Source: a virus. Taken from it: a stretch of DNA of 64,000 nt. Under the pieces are notes generated by a model, which searched no databases, had not been told where the DNA came from, and was given only the letters and a program-made list of their open reading frames with translations. The stretch is from IMG/VR virus record IMGVR_UViG_3300025405_000009, positions 62,001-126,000 of that record; one strand, written 5' to 3'. Below, piece by piece: positions 1 to 7,631 of this stretch (within the stretch, counting starts at the first letter, position 1; each line of letters starts with the position of its first letter). The position numbers were made by a program, and so were the translations under genes.

Positions 1-1
1 G

Positions 2-277
2 TATTTTGAAATAACAGAACGTCTCGATGAGGATGCTGCCACCATAAATCCTTTAGGTGGTCATTATGTTTGGTTATTAAAGGCTAAGAGATTTGAATGG
101 TCATTTGAACCAGGTATTAAGGGTGATGCAGTTAATAATCAAGTATTCGATGATACACAAAGCACTACTGCATCAGGAGCTAATAAACCGTACGATTATA
201 GTGCTGATGTAGCTTCAAAGCAAATTTTTGATTATTCACAAACTGATTACAGTAGTGTGTACGGCGGTTATTATTAA
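2..277 (+). CDS. 14: Neck protein, T4 gp14-like (C-terminal fragment)
   Basis: The reading frame is open from the window edge to a TAA at 275-277, so only the last 91 residues are visible. It begins YFEITERLDED and continues with NPLGGHYVW and AKRFEWSFEPG. This resembles the region of T4 gp14 where an FEI strand is followed by an LG turn and a K/R-F-x-Y/W-S-x-E strand. T4 gp14 is the neck protein joining filled head to tail. The C-terminal tail is rich in Asp, Tyr and Ser (ends VYGGYY). The assignment rests on remembered motif similarity in a fragment; another neck or tail-completion protein is possible. Its stop overlaps the stop of the convergent gene by a few bases. Confidence 0.55.
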   Translation, partial: YFEITERLDEDAATINPLGGHYVWLLKAKRFEWSFEPGIKGDAVNNQVFDDTQSTTASGANKPYDYSADVASKQIFDYSQTDYSSVYGGYY

Positions 278-534
278 AGAGAAGTATTCTTTTGATAGAT
301 GGTGTCGTAATCCGGTACAACTTCTTTTTTATGTGAAGCTATAAAACCATCTGCTTGACGGCCGGATTCAAATATCATTTCAACCCGACCACTACGACTT
401 CCAAATATATATTTTAAACCGTTTTCAATAGCCGTAATACTTAAAATATTATATTGCTCCTTTATTTTGAATTTACTATCCCAATTATTTGTATGCTTTA
501 ATACAACAAAACTGGTACCAATAATATAATGCAT
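274..534 (-). CDS. Small hypothetical protein (86 aa)
   Basis: Unrecognised 86-residue soluble protein. The N-terminal half alternates hydrophobic and polar residues (YIIGTSFVVLKH, YNILSITAIENG, KYIFGSRSGRVEMIF), as expected for a small beta-rich fold. It is the last gene of a minus-strand run and ends convergently on the neck gene with a 4-base overlap. No signal peptide, membrane segment or metal motif is visible. Confidence 0.55.
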   Translation of the reverse strand: MHYIIGTSFVVLKHTNNWDSKFKIKEQYNILSITAIENGLKYIFGSRSGRVEMIFESGRQADGFIASHKKEVVPDYDTIYQKNTSL

Positions 535-535
535 A

Positions 536-757
536 TTAGATAGTTACTTCAGCTTCCTGTTTTTCTAGTTCATTAAGATCACTTTTCATTGATCCAAAAC
601 GCTCCTCAATGTATTTTTGAAAAGCAAGTGGCTTAACCCAATCTACTTCTGCAGCTCCAACTACTGTTGAACGCTTTTTTAATTGCTCAACGCGCTTACT
701 TACAAATTCAATTCCTTCTAAAAGACACAACCAACGAGAATATTCATCCTCTGTCAT
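536..757 (-). CDS. Small hypothetical protein (73 aa)
   Basis: Unrecognised, mostly helical, charged protein (RVEQLKKRS, ERFGSMKSDLNELEKQEAE) with coiled-coil character at the C-terminus. An in-frame ATG at 823 would give 95 residues but would overlap the upstream gene by 44 bases. I prefer the ATG at 757 (MTEDEYSRW), which leaves a 22-base gap. Same strand and likely same transcript as the flanking minus-strand small genes. Confidence 0.5.
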   Translation of the reverse strand: MTEDEYSRWLCLLEGIEFVSKRVEQLKKRSTVVGAAEVDWVKPLAFQKYIEERFGSMKSDLNELEKQEAEVTI

Positions 758-779
758 AGTGTGTGATTTTGCTTCTGTG

Positions 780-1235
780 TTAATTGTTATATATTTTTTT
801 GATGATGGCGATTGCATACCCAAGCATTATGAATGAAACGCGCTTAACGTCAAGAATATTTTTTTGTTTATTTAAAATATCTGTGATACTACCAATTGCA
901 TCCAAGCTAGTCTGCATACTTTTAATATTATCTAATATTGCTCTTTGAACCACTGGCTTTACATCATCAGAAATTGTACTTGTAATAACTGACTTAGATA
1001 ATGTATCACCATACAGTGATAAAAAATTTTTAATAATACTTCTTTCAGATTGTATATCTTTTTTAAAATATGCTCTGCCTTCTTCAACTGCAGAATAATC
1101 AGCTATAGGAACATTATGTCTAATAGTATCAACAATACTATCTACCTTAACTGTTGCTTCTTCTGATTTTGTATTAAAAGGATCTGATGACCCTGTTATA
1201 GAAGTTAGAGTATTGATACTATCAGGAATTTCCAT
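780..1235 (-). CDS. Hypothetical protein with C-terminal hydrophobic segment (151 aa)
   Basis: Unrecognised. The first ~120 residues are polar and helical (DSIVDTIRHNVPI, SERSIIKNFLSLYGDTLSK, AILDNIKSMQTSLDAIGS). The C-terminus has a hydrophobic stretch (VSFIMLGYAIAIIKKIYNN, about residues 132-151) that could be a single tail anchor. Its start overlaps the end of the upstream membrane-protein gene by 14 bases, suggesting translational coupling. A small virion or membrane-associated protein is possible; nothing in the sequence fixes a function. Confidence 0.5.
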   Translation of the reverse strand: MEIPDSINTLTSITGSSDPFNTKSEEATVKVDSIVDTIRHNVPIADYSAVEEGRAYFKKDIQSERSIIKNFLSLYGDTLSKSVITSTISDDVKPVVQRAILDNIKSMQTSLDAIGSITDILNKQKNILDVKRVSFIMLGYAIAIIKKIYNN

Positions 1236-1659
1236 TGGATATGCTTGTAAGAAGAGGTGCTAGAGCTGTCGTAGTATCTGTACTAATAATGGGTTCTGTT
1301 TGTAACGCTGTTTCGGCATTTATAAAAACTGAAATTGACTTCTCACAGTCACCACATTTATACATATTAACATCATTAAGACGAATAGGAACAAAATCTT
1401 TACGTTTCTTACTACAGGGGCACAATACTTCAAGTCCTTGATAACTGAATTCCTTTATACGTTCGTTTTCAAGTTGTTTATTTCTTAAAGTTATATACGC
1501 ATCTAAGGCTGAGACATAGCCATTATAAATTACAAATTGAAGTACAACAGCTATTAAAAATCCAATCCAAAACTTTACACCTAAAAGTGTTAAAATAAAC
1601 GCAAGTAACAAAGATACAGTTATTAGTGTAATTAAAGATGTAACAAGCCGTATATTCAT
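1222..1659 (-). CDS. Membrane protein with zinc-ribbon domain
   Basis: Two closely spaced hydrophobic segments lie near the N-terminus (LVTSLITLITVSLLLAFILTLL and FWIGFLIAVVLQFVIYNGY, split by a short VKF turn). A cytoplasmic-looking domain follows with CPCSKKRKDF...MYKCGDC, i.e. CxC and CxxC pairs about 23 residues apart, typical of a zinc ribbon. Function unknown. The ATG at 1659 is chosen; a TTG at 1695 would overlap the upstream stop codon as TTGA, would add 12 mostly hydrophobic residues, and cannot be excluded. The C-terminal ~35 residues are Thr/Ser/Ala-rich and probably disordered. Confidence 0.6.
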   Translation of the reverse strand: MNIRLVTSLITLITVSLLLAFILTLLGVKFWIGFLIAVVLQFVIYNGYVSALDAYITLRNKQLENERIKEFSYQGLEVLCPCSKKRKDFVPIRLNDVNMYKCGDCEKSISVFINAETALQTEPIISTDTTTALAPLLTSISNGNS

Positions 1660-1691
1660 TATTAATATAATAATACCAACAACTTGTAAAA

Positions 1692-2099
1692 TCAACGATC
1701 GTCGTTAGGATCAGCAATTTCTGTACTATCCTCACCAACTGTACGAATTACATTTTTTAGACAGCTCATTGAATCCTCTAGATGACTAATAATAGTAGAA
1801 ACTTCCTCTTCTAATTTTTTATCCTTTTTAACAATAGGTGCTTCTAATGCATTCTTAAAAGCATTTATGGAACCAACTGTGTTACTAATTAATTCACTTA
1901 ATATATTGGCAGCGTTTATTAATTGATAGGGTAAAACATTATCAGCTTTTGCAGTATTAGGGCTCTGATCAGTATCATAATCTTGACTTACAAGATCTTT
2001 AAATTTCATTCTCTGGGAGGCAAACTCACGTGAAGCTTGTCCGCTTACCCATTTATTATAGCCCATTGTAGCATCTTCGAATAAAACTTTCTTTTTCAC
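1692..2099 (-). CDS. Hypothetical protein, probable late gene (135 aa, GTG start)
   Basis: Unrecognised helical protein. The N-terminus (MKKKVLFEDATMGYNKWVSGQASREFASQRMKF in two halves) has an LFE motif at residues 6-8 that loosely resembles the capsid-tag cleavage site seen elsewhere in this window. The C-terminus is acidic (ending DPNDDR). The start codon is GTG at 2097-2099, set by a perfect TATAAATA box six bases upstream. A divergent late promoter drives the gene at 2138 from the same 38-base gap. A virion-associated role is plausible from promoter class only. Confidence 0.6.
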   Translation of the reverse strand: MKKKVLFEDATMGYNKWVSGQASREFASQRMKFKDLVSQDYDTDQSPNTAKADNVLPYQLINAANILSELISNTVGSINAFKNALEAPIVKKDKKLEEEVSTIISHLEDSMSCLKNVIRTVGEDSTEIADPNDDR

Positions 2100-2105
2100 T
2101 ACGAT

Positions 2106-2113
2106 TATTTATA
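2106..2113 (-). promoter_or_regulatory. T4-type late promoter box
   Basis: Minus-strand TATAAATA, 6 bases before the GTG start at 2099. Exact match to the T4 gp55 late-promoter octamer; predicted transcription start is at or next to the start codon. Confidence 0.75.
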
Positions 2114-2122
2114 GCGTCGGAG

Positions 2123-2130
2123 TATAAATA
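2123..2130 (+). promoter_or_regulatory. T4-type late promoter box
   Basis: Plus-strand TATAAATA, 7 bases before the ATG at 2138. It forms a back-to-back pair with the minus-strand box at 2106-2113, only 9 bases apart. Confidence 0.75.
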
Positions 2131-2137
2131 ATAGTAT

Positions 2138-2545
2138 ATGTTGTTTAAATCTAGATTTGATTTTGTATTAGAAGCTGATGATCAAACACCAGATGAGGCT
2201 CCTGTAACTCCTGTTAATGATAAGGAAGCAATGGCACAGACTCTTGATACAGCTAAGCCTGATGATTTTAATGTTCAGGCTGCTGAGCGTCAAAAGAGAG
2301 TAGATCACGTAAAGATTGCTCAAATTAATACTCTTAATGAATGGATAGCAAAGATTGATGATTTTATTGTATTTTTAAATGATACAAAATCTGATTCAAT
2401 GCAGATTCAACTTCATTCAGCTCCTTGTGATACAATGTTTGAAAAGATTGCTACAAGTGAAAAGAAAAAGATTTCACGTCTTGCAGCTGATTTAGGTAAT
2501 CTCGGTCAATCACTTAAGGGATATCTTGCCTCTGCTAATGACTAA
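2138..2545 (+). CDS. Putative head-packaged protein with N-terminal capsid tag (135 aa)
   Basis: Isolated plus-strand gene inside a minus-strand block. The N-terminus MLFKSRFDFVLE is amphipathic and ends VLE, close to the [IL]xE site of the T4 gp21 prohead protease. An Asp/Pro/Ala-rich linker (about residues 13-45) and a helical domain follow. A late promoter lies 7 bases upstream. No enzyme motif is visible. I infer a capsid-internal or virion protein from the tag and promoter; the VLE site is a weaker match than in the other tagged proteins. Confidence 0.6.
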   Translation: MLFKSRFDFVLEADDQTPDEAPVTPVNDKEAMAQTLDTAKPDDFNVQAAERQKRVDHVKIAQINTLNEWIAKIDDFIVFLNDTKSDSMQIQLHSAPCDTMFEKIATSEKKKISRLAADLGNLGQSLKGYLASAND

Positions 2546-3566
2546 TATTCGACATTAAGAGCTTTGCTTTTAATCCTTCGTGTGAGTTTTTAATAATAAA
2601 TTGCGGAGAAACTTCATCAATTTTTGCTGCAATACAGACGTCATTTAAGTCTTTAAACTGTTTGCCAATTTTTTCAGGCCATATAAAAACAGTTTCTCCG
2701 TTATCTAAGAGACGTTTTGTTTTATTATAGCTAGCCGAATCCAGCCACTGGCTGTCTAAAACCCAAATTTTCTTATATAATTTATAGCTGTTTAGTTGTT
2801 CTCTTTGAATGTGAGAAAGTGTCTTGTCACTCTTTTCTTGAATACCGGCGACAGCTGTTCCGTTCTTTACAAAAAAAGCATCAATAGGCCCTTCAAATAT
2901 GAATATGTATTCAAGATCATCATTAATCTTGTTTAGGTTAAAGAGTGTCTTATCACCATTAAACTTACCAAGGTATTTTGGAATACCTTTATCATTATCA
3001 TATATAGCTCTTGTCTGATAAAACAAAATTTCACCTGCTTCATTATAAAATGGTATTACAATTCTATTTTTTTGAAATTTATCAGTTAAGGATACCCAGA
3101 GAGAGTCTGGTTTGTTAACAGCAGAATTGAGTCTCCTGTTGGTAATTATAGTTAATGCATCATTGACGACTTTATTGTCTTTAAAATAGGACAATTGATC
3201 TTTATCAAAGAGATTAATACAATCTAAAGGTAACGTTTCTGACTCAAATGTCTTTTTGGAGGTATATTCTTCCTTATTAATATCTACAGGTAAAATATCG
3301 TATGCACCAACTTCATTAATTATTTCTTTAAACGAAAGACCAGATACTTCCTGTATCCATCTTAAGGGCTTGCTTGCCCAACCGCAGTTATGACAACATA
3401 TGTAATCATCATCTACGATATAGTAACACCTACTTTTTCGCATCCACGACTTACCCTCCCTACAAATAGGACACCCAGCCTCATATGTATTAGTGTACTT
3501 TTTGTACTTAGGATAGCCTGCGTACTGATAAAATTTTTGTACAGTATATGCTTGAGGTAATATCAC
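2535..3566 (-). CDS. 61: DNA primase, T4 gp61-like
   Basis: DnaG-family primase that makes RNA primers with the gp41 helicase at the fork. The N-terminal zinc ribbon is visible as CPIC (about residues 31-34) and CCHNC (about 57-61). The Toprim core follows, with IFIFEGPIDAFF (conserved Glu then the PxDA loop) near residue 225. Length, 343 residues, matches T4 gp61 (342). The start is GTG at 3564-3566, placed exactly 6 bases after a TATAAT box. It ends convergently, overlapping the gene at 2138-2545 by 11 bases. Confidence 0.9.
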   Translation of the reverse strand: MILPQAYTVQKFYQYAGYPKYKKYTNTYEAGCPICREGKSWMRKSRCYYIVDDDYICCHNCGWASKPLRWIQEVSGLSFKEIINEVGAYDILPVDINKEEYTSKKTFESETLPLDCINLFDKDQLSYFKDNKVVNDALTIITNRRLNSAVNKPDSLWVSLTDKFQKNRIVIPFYNEAGEILFYQTRAIYDNDKGIPKYLGKFNGDKTLFNLNKINDDLEYIFIFEGPIDAFFVKNGTAVAGIQEKSDKTLSHIQREQLNSYKLYKKIWVLDSQWLDSASYNKTKRLLDNGETVFIWPEKIGKQFKDLNDVCIAAKIDEVSPQFIIKNSHEGLKAKLLMSNISH

Positions 3567-3572
3567 ACTATG

Positions 3573-3600
3573 ATTATAGTGCCCTCTATTATAAAAACAA
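3573..3600 (-). promoter_or_regulatory. Sigma70-like promoter of primase
   Basis: Minus strand: -35 TTGTTT (3595-3600), 16-base spacer, -10 TATAAT (3573-3578), then 6 bases to the GTG start at 3566. The predicted +1 is the G of the start codon. Confidence 0.6.
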
Positions 3601-3602
3601 GC

Positions 3603-3785
3603 TTACTCAGCTTTTTTTAAATTTTTTACTGAAACAACACCTTTGTATACAAATGTACCAGATGAAGGGTCTGTATAAATTGCTTCAGTAATTTCTTGAT
3701 TACCCTTAATGTATGTTCTCATTGTAGGGCGAATCGGTTCACCACTGATCGGTGATTGAATAATCTTTGGTTGGATCATGTCCAT
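3603..3785 (-). CDS. Small hypothetical protein (60 aa)
   Basis: Unrecognised 60-residue protein with SPISGEPIRP and EAIYTDPSSGTFVYKG, giving a small beta-rich appearance. The motif 'SGEPIxP' with 'DPxSGTF' looks like a conserved short phage family, but no function is known to me. A late-type box (ATTAAATA) lies 5 bases before the ATG at 3785, within the intergenic edge of the preceding gene. Confidence 0.55.
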   Translation of the reverse strand: MDMIQPKIIQSPISGEPIRPTMRTYIKGNQEITEAIYTDPSSGTFVYKGVVSVKNLKKAE

Positions 3786-3790
3786 AATAA

Positions 3791-3798
3791 TATTTAAT
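3791..3798 (-). promoter_or_regulatory. Late-type promoter box (ATTAAATA)
   Basis: Minus-strand ATTAAATA, 5 bases before the ATG at 3785. It differs from TATAAATA in the first two positions, so it is weaker evidence. Confidence 0.4.
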
Positions 3799-3800
3799 AC

Positions 3801-4079
3801 TTATGCTGTAATTTGCTCTGTATTTTTATCATACTGTAGTTTACAAACATTGAAAACATTTTTTGGCATTTTTTCAACAACATCAATTATTTTTTCCTCT
3901 ATACCAAAATTAAACTTATCGCAAGGTATCTCCCGTACAACCATAGTAGGTAAAGAAAGAAATTTAAATACATTATCCATTGTTTCAATATAAACTAAAA
4001 GTTCACCAAGATAATATCCAGCAGTTACAGCATATATATGGCGTTGTATAGGATGTTGTTGTTTTTTCTTAAAGAACAT
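3801..4079 (-). CDS. Hypothetical protein (92 aa)
   Basis: Unrecognised. It starts MFFKKKQQHP and contains VTAGYYLGELLVYIET and FLSLPTMVVREIP, suggesting a small mixed alpha/beta fold. Its ATG overlaps the TAA of the upstream gene (TAATG), so the two are probably translationally coupled. It lies in the clamp-primase operon, which suggests an accessory replication or early function, but this is only context. Confidence 0.55.
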   Translation of the reverse strand: MFFKKKQQHPIQRHIYAVTAGYYLGELLVYIETMDNVFKFLSLPTMVVREIPCDKFNFGIEEKIIDVVEKMPKNVFNVCKLQYDKNTEQITA

Positions 4080-4420
4080 TATTCGCTATCATTAAAGGGT
4101 CCGTGATTAATAAACTTATTAATAAGAGTTGTGAGAGAATCAGCTTCCTGTTGATTGTGTGCAGATATAATATTAATAGGAGTACCATCTAAAGCATATC
4201 CCATGATAATATATGATGATAAAAATTCTTCAATTATTGAAGATAATATCTCAACGTTTCTTGTATTACCATCCTTTGTATTAAGTTGTTCGCGAAGTTT
4301 AGCTGTTAAAGCTTTTTGAGTAAGATTTCGAATATCCTTTATATTTTTAGGATCATACTTATTCACCTCTTTTGAGGCTTTAGTTTTACGCTGTCTCTTT
4401 CTCGATGGATCGTCCTTCAT
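4079..4420 (-). CDS. Hypothetical protein in clamp operon (113 aa)
   Basis: The N-terminus is very basic (RKRQRKTKASKE) and could contact nucleic acid. The C-terminal half is helical: VEILSSIIEEFLSSYIIMGYALDG followed by NQQEADSLTTLINKFI. The length is near that of T4 gp33 (112 aa), but no clamp-binding C-terminus or gp33-like pattern is visible, so I leave it unnamed. It overlaps the upstream gene by 35 bases. Confidence 0.55.
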   Translation of the reverse strand: MKDDPSRKRQRKTKASKEVNKYDPKNIKDIRNLTQKALTAKLREQLNTKDGNTRNVEILSSIIEEFLSSYIIMGYALDGTPINIISAHNQQEADSLTTLINKFINHGPFNDSE

Positions 4421-4769
4421 CGTTAGTATTTAATTTGGCAATATAACGATTGCGACCACGATAATCGTTGTTATTTGATACACCGTGTGTAATAAGATAA
4501 TCAATTATAACTTCAATACTATCTGTTTTTATATTATAATTCTTAGGTATACGATGGCCGCCATCATTTAATTCAAATAATGTTTCGTCCATTTCTGTCT
4601 TATTACTATAGCATGTAATCATTACTGAACTTTCGCTTGGATTAACCATGACAGTCCAGCGACGCGGATCGCTCTTTGCATATACTGAAAATAAACGTAG
4701 AACAACGAAACCGTTATCCTTAAGACGCTTTACAAAGTAACTTGGTGTTTTAATTTTATTTCTGCTCAT
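4386..4769 (-). CDS. Hypothetical protein in clamp operon (127 aa)
   Basis: Contains YFVKRLKDNGFVVLRLFSVY, DPRRWTVMVNPSESSVMITCYSN and LITHGVSNNNDYRGRN, a soluble alpha/beta protein with conserved-looking Trp and Cys. I do not recognise a function. It lies 5 bases downstream of the sliding clamp gene and is probably co-transcribed with it. Confidence 0.6.
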   Translation of the reverse strand: MSRNKIKTPSYFVKRLKDNGFVVLRLFSVYAKSDPRRWTVMVNPSESSVMITCYSNKTEMDETLFELNDGGHRIPKNYNIKTDSIEVIIDYLITHGVSNNNDYRGRNRYIAKLNTNDEGRSIEKETA

Positions 4770-4774
4770 ATATT

Positions 4775-5506
4775 TTAATTTTCTAAGGCTGATATAACGA
4801 ATTTAAGATTCGTAGATTCAAGTGTTGTATCAAACATCAGTACTCCCATTTTAGTAATGAGCTGTGCGTCTATAGTTTTAAACTTCATACAAGAAATTAT
4901 ACGAAAAATTTCAAAATTCAAGGGTATTGGTTTTATAAATGGTTGACCTTGGTAATCTTCAGTAAGCTTCATTCCATATGAATCAGTATTGGCTCTTGTA
5001 AGATCAGTTAAATCACCGTATACAATACCATCTCTAAACGTAAGGTAAAGTTTATTTGTATCCGTAGCAATTACACTGCCCTTAATCAAGGAAGTAATAG
5101 CAGATTGAGTAAGACTAAATTTACCATCAAAGTTTAAAGCTTTTAATTTTTCTATATTAATTTTAGGTAACGAAATAATGTTATCCTCATAAAGATGATA
5201 TTTAAACCGAATAGCAGATGACGAGTATCCGATATTATTAGATTCAAGATTAAACTCTATTTCTTGTTCCTCAATACAAGCAAGAATTCTACAAAACTTT
5301 TTAATGTCTGGTACATTAAGCGTTTTTGTAATATTAATCTTATCATCGTTATACTGCGCACTAACAATAATAGTATTATCACTTGTTGCAATTAAGGAGG
5401 TAATCTGACCAGGTTTTACAATTAAAACAGCAGACTCTGCCACCTTACTAATTGGCAACAAAAAATTATTAAGAAATTTTTCCCTATCAGTAATATTAAG
5501 AATCAT
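4775..5506 (-). CDS. 45: Sliding clamp, T4 gp45-like
   Basis: A 243-residue protein with the two-repeat fold expected of a T4-type trimeric clamp. The first half carries KVAESAVLIVKPGQITSLIATSDNTIIVSA (read in two pieces) and the second repeats the pattern with LIKGSVIATDTNKLYLTFRDG. It ends in a strand, LKFVISALEN, like gp45. The clamp tethers gp43 polymerase and, in T4, is also the late-transcription coactivator used with gp55 and gp33. It heads the operon that runs down to 3801. Confidence 0.8.
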   Translation of the reverse strand: MILNITDREKFLNNFLLPISKVAESAVLIVKPGQITSLIATSDNTIIVSAQYNDDKINITKTLNVPDIKKFCRILACIEEQEIEFNLESNNIGYSSSAIRFKYHLYEDNIISLPKINIEKLKALNFDGKFSLTQSAITSLIKGSVIATDTNKLYLTFRDGIVYGDLTDLTRANTDSYGMKLTEDYQGQPFIKPIPLNFEIFRIISCMKFKTIDAQLITKMGVLMFDTTLESTNLKFVISALEN

Positions 5507-5513
5507 CTTTTTA

Positions 5514-5541
5514 AGATTAGATTAAATTTACTCTTAATCAA
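5514..5541 (-). promoter_or_regulatory. Sigma70-like promoter of sliding clamp
   Basis: Minus strand: -35 TTGATT (5536-5541), 16-base spacer, -10 TAATCT (5514-5519), then 7 bases to the ATG at 5506. Confidence 0.5.
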
Positions 5542-5546
5542 CTGCA

Positions 5547-6059
5547 TTAAAGAGATATTGTTGCGGAAGCACGATTCTTTTTTTTAAGGGTCTCAATACT
5601 TGCAACAATATTTTCCTGACTTTCGATAATTAATTTTAATTTCTTTTCAATAGATTCAAGTTTATTAAAAATACTTTCAGTATAAGGACTAGTATTAAAA
5701 TTAAGTTCTAATTGATTAGGATCTGTAGGAGGAACAGTTGTTACTACTTGTGATGCAGTAACAACTGTATTACCTTGAAGTGATGCAAGAGACGGTATAA
5801 CTACCGGTCCTGCCTGTACTGAAGTGGGGGCTATAACAGAAACTGGAGCTAAAGCTGGAGCCGGCGCTGGTGCGGGCTGAGGTGCCGATCCTTGAGGAAT
5901 AGAGTTAAGCATTGCATTAGGGTCTAAGGACCCAGCAATTGGCTTAAGACTACTTACAATATTCTTATCAAGCTCTTTCATTTCCCCAAGATTCTGTCCG
6001 AGGAACTGTAAGGCAAGCAGCTTAGCCTCATCACCACTTACATCTCTAATAACATCCAT
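5547..6059 (-). CDS. Hypothetical protein with Pro/Ala-rich linker and C-terminal coiled coil
   Basis: A helical N-terminal region (EAKLLALQFLGQNLGEMKELDKNI) is followed by a long low-complexity Pro/Ala/Val linker (about residues 58-105, with repeated AP pairs). A C-terminal helix, IFNKLESIEKKLKLIIESQE, has clear heptad spacing. The ATG overlaps the gp32 stop codon as TAATG, so it is coupled to the single-stranded-DNA-binding protein. I do not recognise the family; an oligomeric scaffold or replication accessory is a guess from context. Confidence 0.6.
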   Translation of the reverse strand: MDVIRDVSGDEAKLLALQFLGQNLGEMKELDKNIVSSLKPIAGSLDPNAMLNSIPQGSAPQPAPAPAPALAPVSVIAPTSVQAGPVVIPSLASLQGNTVVTASQVVTTVPPTDPNQLELNFNTSPYTESIFNKLESIEKKLKLIIESQENIVASIETLKKKNRASATISL

Positions 6060-6925
6060 TAGTCTTCAAGTCCCTTAAGGAGCTCATTAATTGAATCATC
6101 GTCAATACTAGTCGACGCTGATACAGTTGGCTTAGCTGGAGCAGGTACTGGTTTAGCTGCAACGGGTGCTGGCTTTGAAACAACTTCTGTTGCTTCAGCT
6201 ACATCGGCTGTACAATGATAGTGCTCATTAAGCATCTCAACAAGCTCATCATAACTCTTAGCTGTGACATATGTCTCAAGATCATTAATGCCGTTATATA
6301 TCTCTTCATATGAGTCAGGGCTCAAGCCATTAATTGCGCTAGGTAGAGCAAACTTAGATGAAACAAACGTTGGATACTCACCTTGCTTTTCAACCTTAAT
6401 ACGAAGGTTGCAACCATTTGGAGAAAGATCAAAGATACGCGGACCAAAGTCAACGGAATCATCACCTTCAATAGCATCCATAATAATCTTATTAAGCTGT
6501 CGTCCAAAACGAAGAACCTTAATAGTACCGTTATTTTCAGGTGTTACAGGATCATTAACAACATAAACATTAACAAACCAATTCTCTTTACGGTTAAGAG
6601 CCTTTGACTTCTCCTTCTCTTCCTCAGAGCCATTACGACGAATACTAAAAAACGTCTCAGAAATTGGATCGCGCTGACCCCAAGTTGCTGGGCTCGTACA
6701 AGTTACAAAACGACCAGTAGAAAAACTATTCCAACCGTATGAAAAATAATTAAAGAATGTCTTACTTGTTTCTTTAATATTTGGAAGAAGACGTACAACG
6801 TACGTGTTTCCTGGTGTAGTTTTAAGAATATCCTTATACTTTACATTAGTAGCGGTATTCTCGTTAGTTTTTGTAAGAGCAGACTTAATGCTGTCAAACA
6901 TGGATGATGTGAATGCGGTATTCAT
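6059..6925 (-). CDS. 32: Single-stranded DNA-binding protein, T4 gp32-like
   Basis: The core contains the gp32 signature KENWFVNVYVVNDP then GTIKVLRFGRQLNK (about residues 120-155), and the protein ends in an acidic tail (DDDSINELLKGLED). That tail in gp32 recruits other replication proteins. A Pro/Ala/Val linker precedes the tail. Length 288 compares with 301 in T4. The Cys/His residues that bind zinc in T4 gp32 are not present in the matching region, which has one Cys only. Gene order 59-candidate then 32 matches T4. Confidence 0.9.
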   Translation of the reverse strand: MNTAFTSSMFDSIKSALTKTNENTATNVKYKDILKTTPGNTYVVRLLPNIKETSKTFFNYFSYGWNSFSTGRFVTCTSPATWGQRDPISETFFSIRRNGSEEEKEKSKALNRKENWFVNVYVVNDPVTPENNGTIKVLRFGRQLNKIIMDAIEGDDSVDFGPRIFDLSPNGCNLRIKVEKQGEYPTFVSSKFALPSAINGLSPDSYEEIYNGINDLETYVTAKSYDELVEMLNEHYHCTADVAEATEVVSKPAPVAAKPVPAPAKPTVSASTSIDDDSINELLKGLED

Positions 6926-6935
6926 AATTTAGTTT

Positions 6936-6964
6936 AATATAGTTTGTATTTTTTGTTTAGTCAA
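6936..6964 (-). promoter_or_regulatory. Sigma70-like promoter of gp32
   Basis: Minus strand: -35 TTGACT (6959-6964), 17-base spacer, -10 TATATT (6936-6941), then 10 bases to the ATG at 6925. Predicted 5' leader of about 4 bases. Confidence 0.65.
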
Positions 6965-6975
6965 GTTTTATTTTG

Positions 6976-7629
6976 TTATTTTGTTATTTTGTTTATACCA
7001 AGTTCTATAAACTTTCGTGCTTTAATTGAATTAAAGTATTTGGTTCTTAGTGTCGGTATATTATTTACTAGGTCTTCTCCCAATATAAATGCAAGAATTT
7101 CAGAATCAACTGACTTAAATGCTTTTTCAAAAAGAATAAAACCAAATAGACAATAAACATTTATTCTATGTTCCTTTAAGTGCAATAAGAATGAAAACAT
7201 GTTATTTGTTTTATGATTAATATATTCATCTACAGAGATATTATTATCTTTACAGAAGTTTGAAATAAATCTCAATGACTGTTGTATATTTTCAAGCTGT
7301 TCCTGGCTATCAGGGCTCATCATTAAAAGTTTTTGTTGATACAGCATATAAGCTTTAGTTGCTTTAAGTGTAGTATAATAATCTAAATCAAAATACTTTT
7401 CATCTGAATACACTTTATACGGTGCATTAAAAAACTCTTCAATTTTAATATGTTTAAATTTATTAAAAAATATAGAAAGTTTTTTAAGATTATTGATATC
7501 TATATCTTTCATCTTACTAAAGTCCTTTCTAAGTTTATACGGCAAGTTATTTGCCGTTCTAGCTGACTTTAAAAAATTATTATAGATATATTGTTCAAAT
7601 TTTGAAACATCAATATCTAAATCAGGCAT
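6976..7629 (-). CDS. Candidate helicase loader, T4 gp59 position
   Basis: A 217-residue, largely helical protein, the same length as T4 gp59. It sits between a gp33-sized gene and gp32, reproducing the T4 transcription order 33-59-32. It contains NLKKLSIFFNKFKHIKIEEFF and YTTLKATKAYMLYQQ, with many Lys and aromatic residues compatible with DNA and gp32/gp41 contacts. gp59 loads gp41 helicase on gp32-coated DNA. The call rests on synteny, length and helical content, not on a recognised motif. Confidence 0.5.
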   Translation of the reverse strand: MPDLDIDVSKFEQYIYNNFLKSARTANNLPYKLRKDFSKMKDIDINNLKKLSIFFNKFKHIKIEEFFNAPYKVYSDEKYFDLDYYTTLKATKAYMLYQQKLLMMSPDSQEQLENIQQSLRFISNFCKDNNISVDEYINHKTNNMFSFLLHLKEHRINVYCLFGFILFEKAFKSVDSEILAFILGEDLVNNIPTLRTKYFNSIKARKFIELGINKITK

Positions 7630-7631
7630 TA

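Noticed and set aside
4079-4420. Naming the 113-aa gene gp33 because of its length
   Set aside because: The length matches but the position does not; the T4 33-59-32 order points to the 102-aa gene at 7632-7940, and no clamp-binding tail is visible in either.
6264-6607. Plus-strand ORFs across gp32
   Set aside because: Antisense shadows of the gp32 coding sequence with no promoter or sensible composition.
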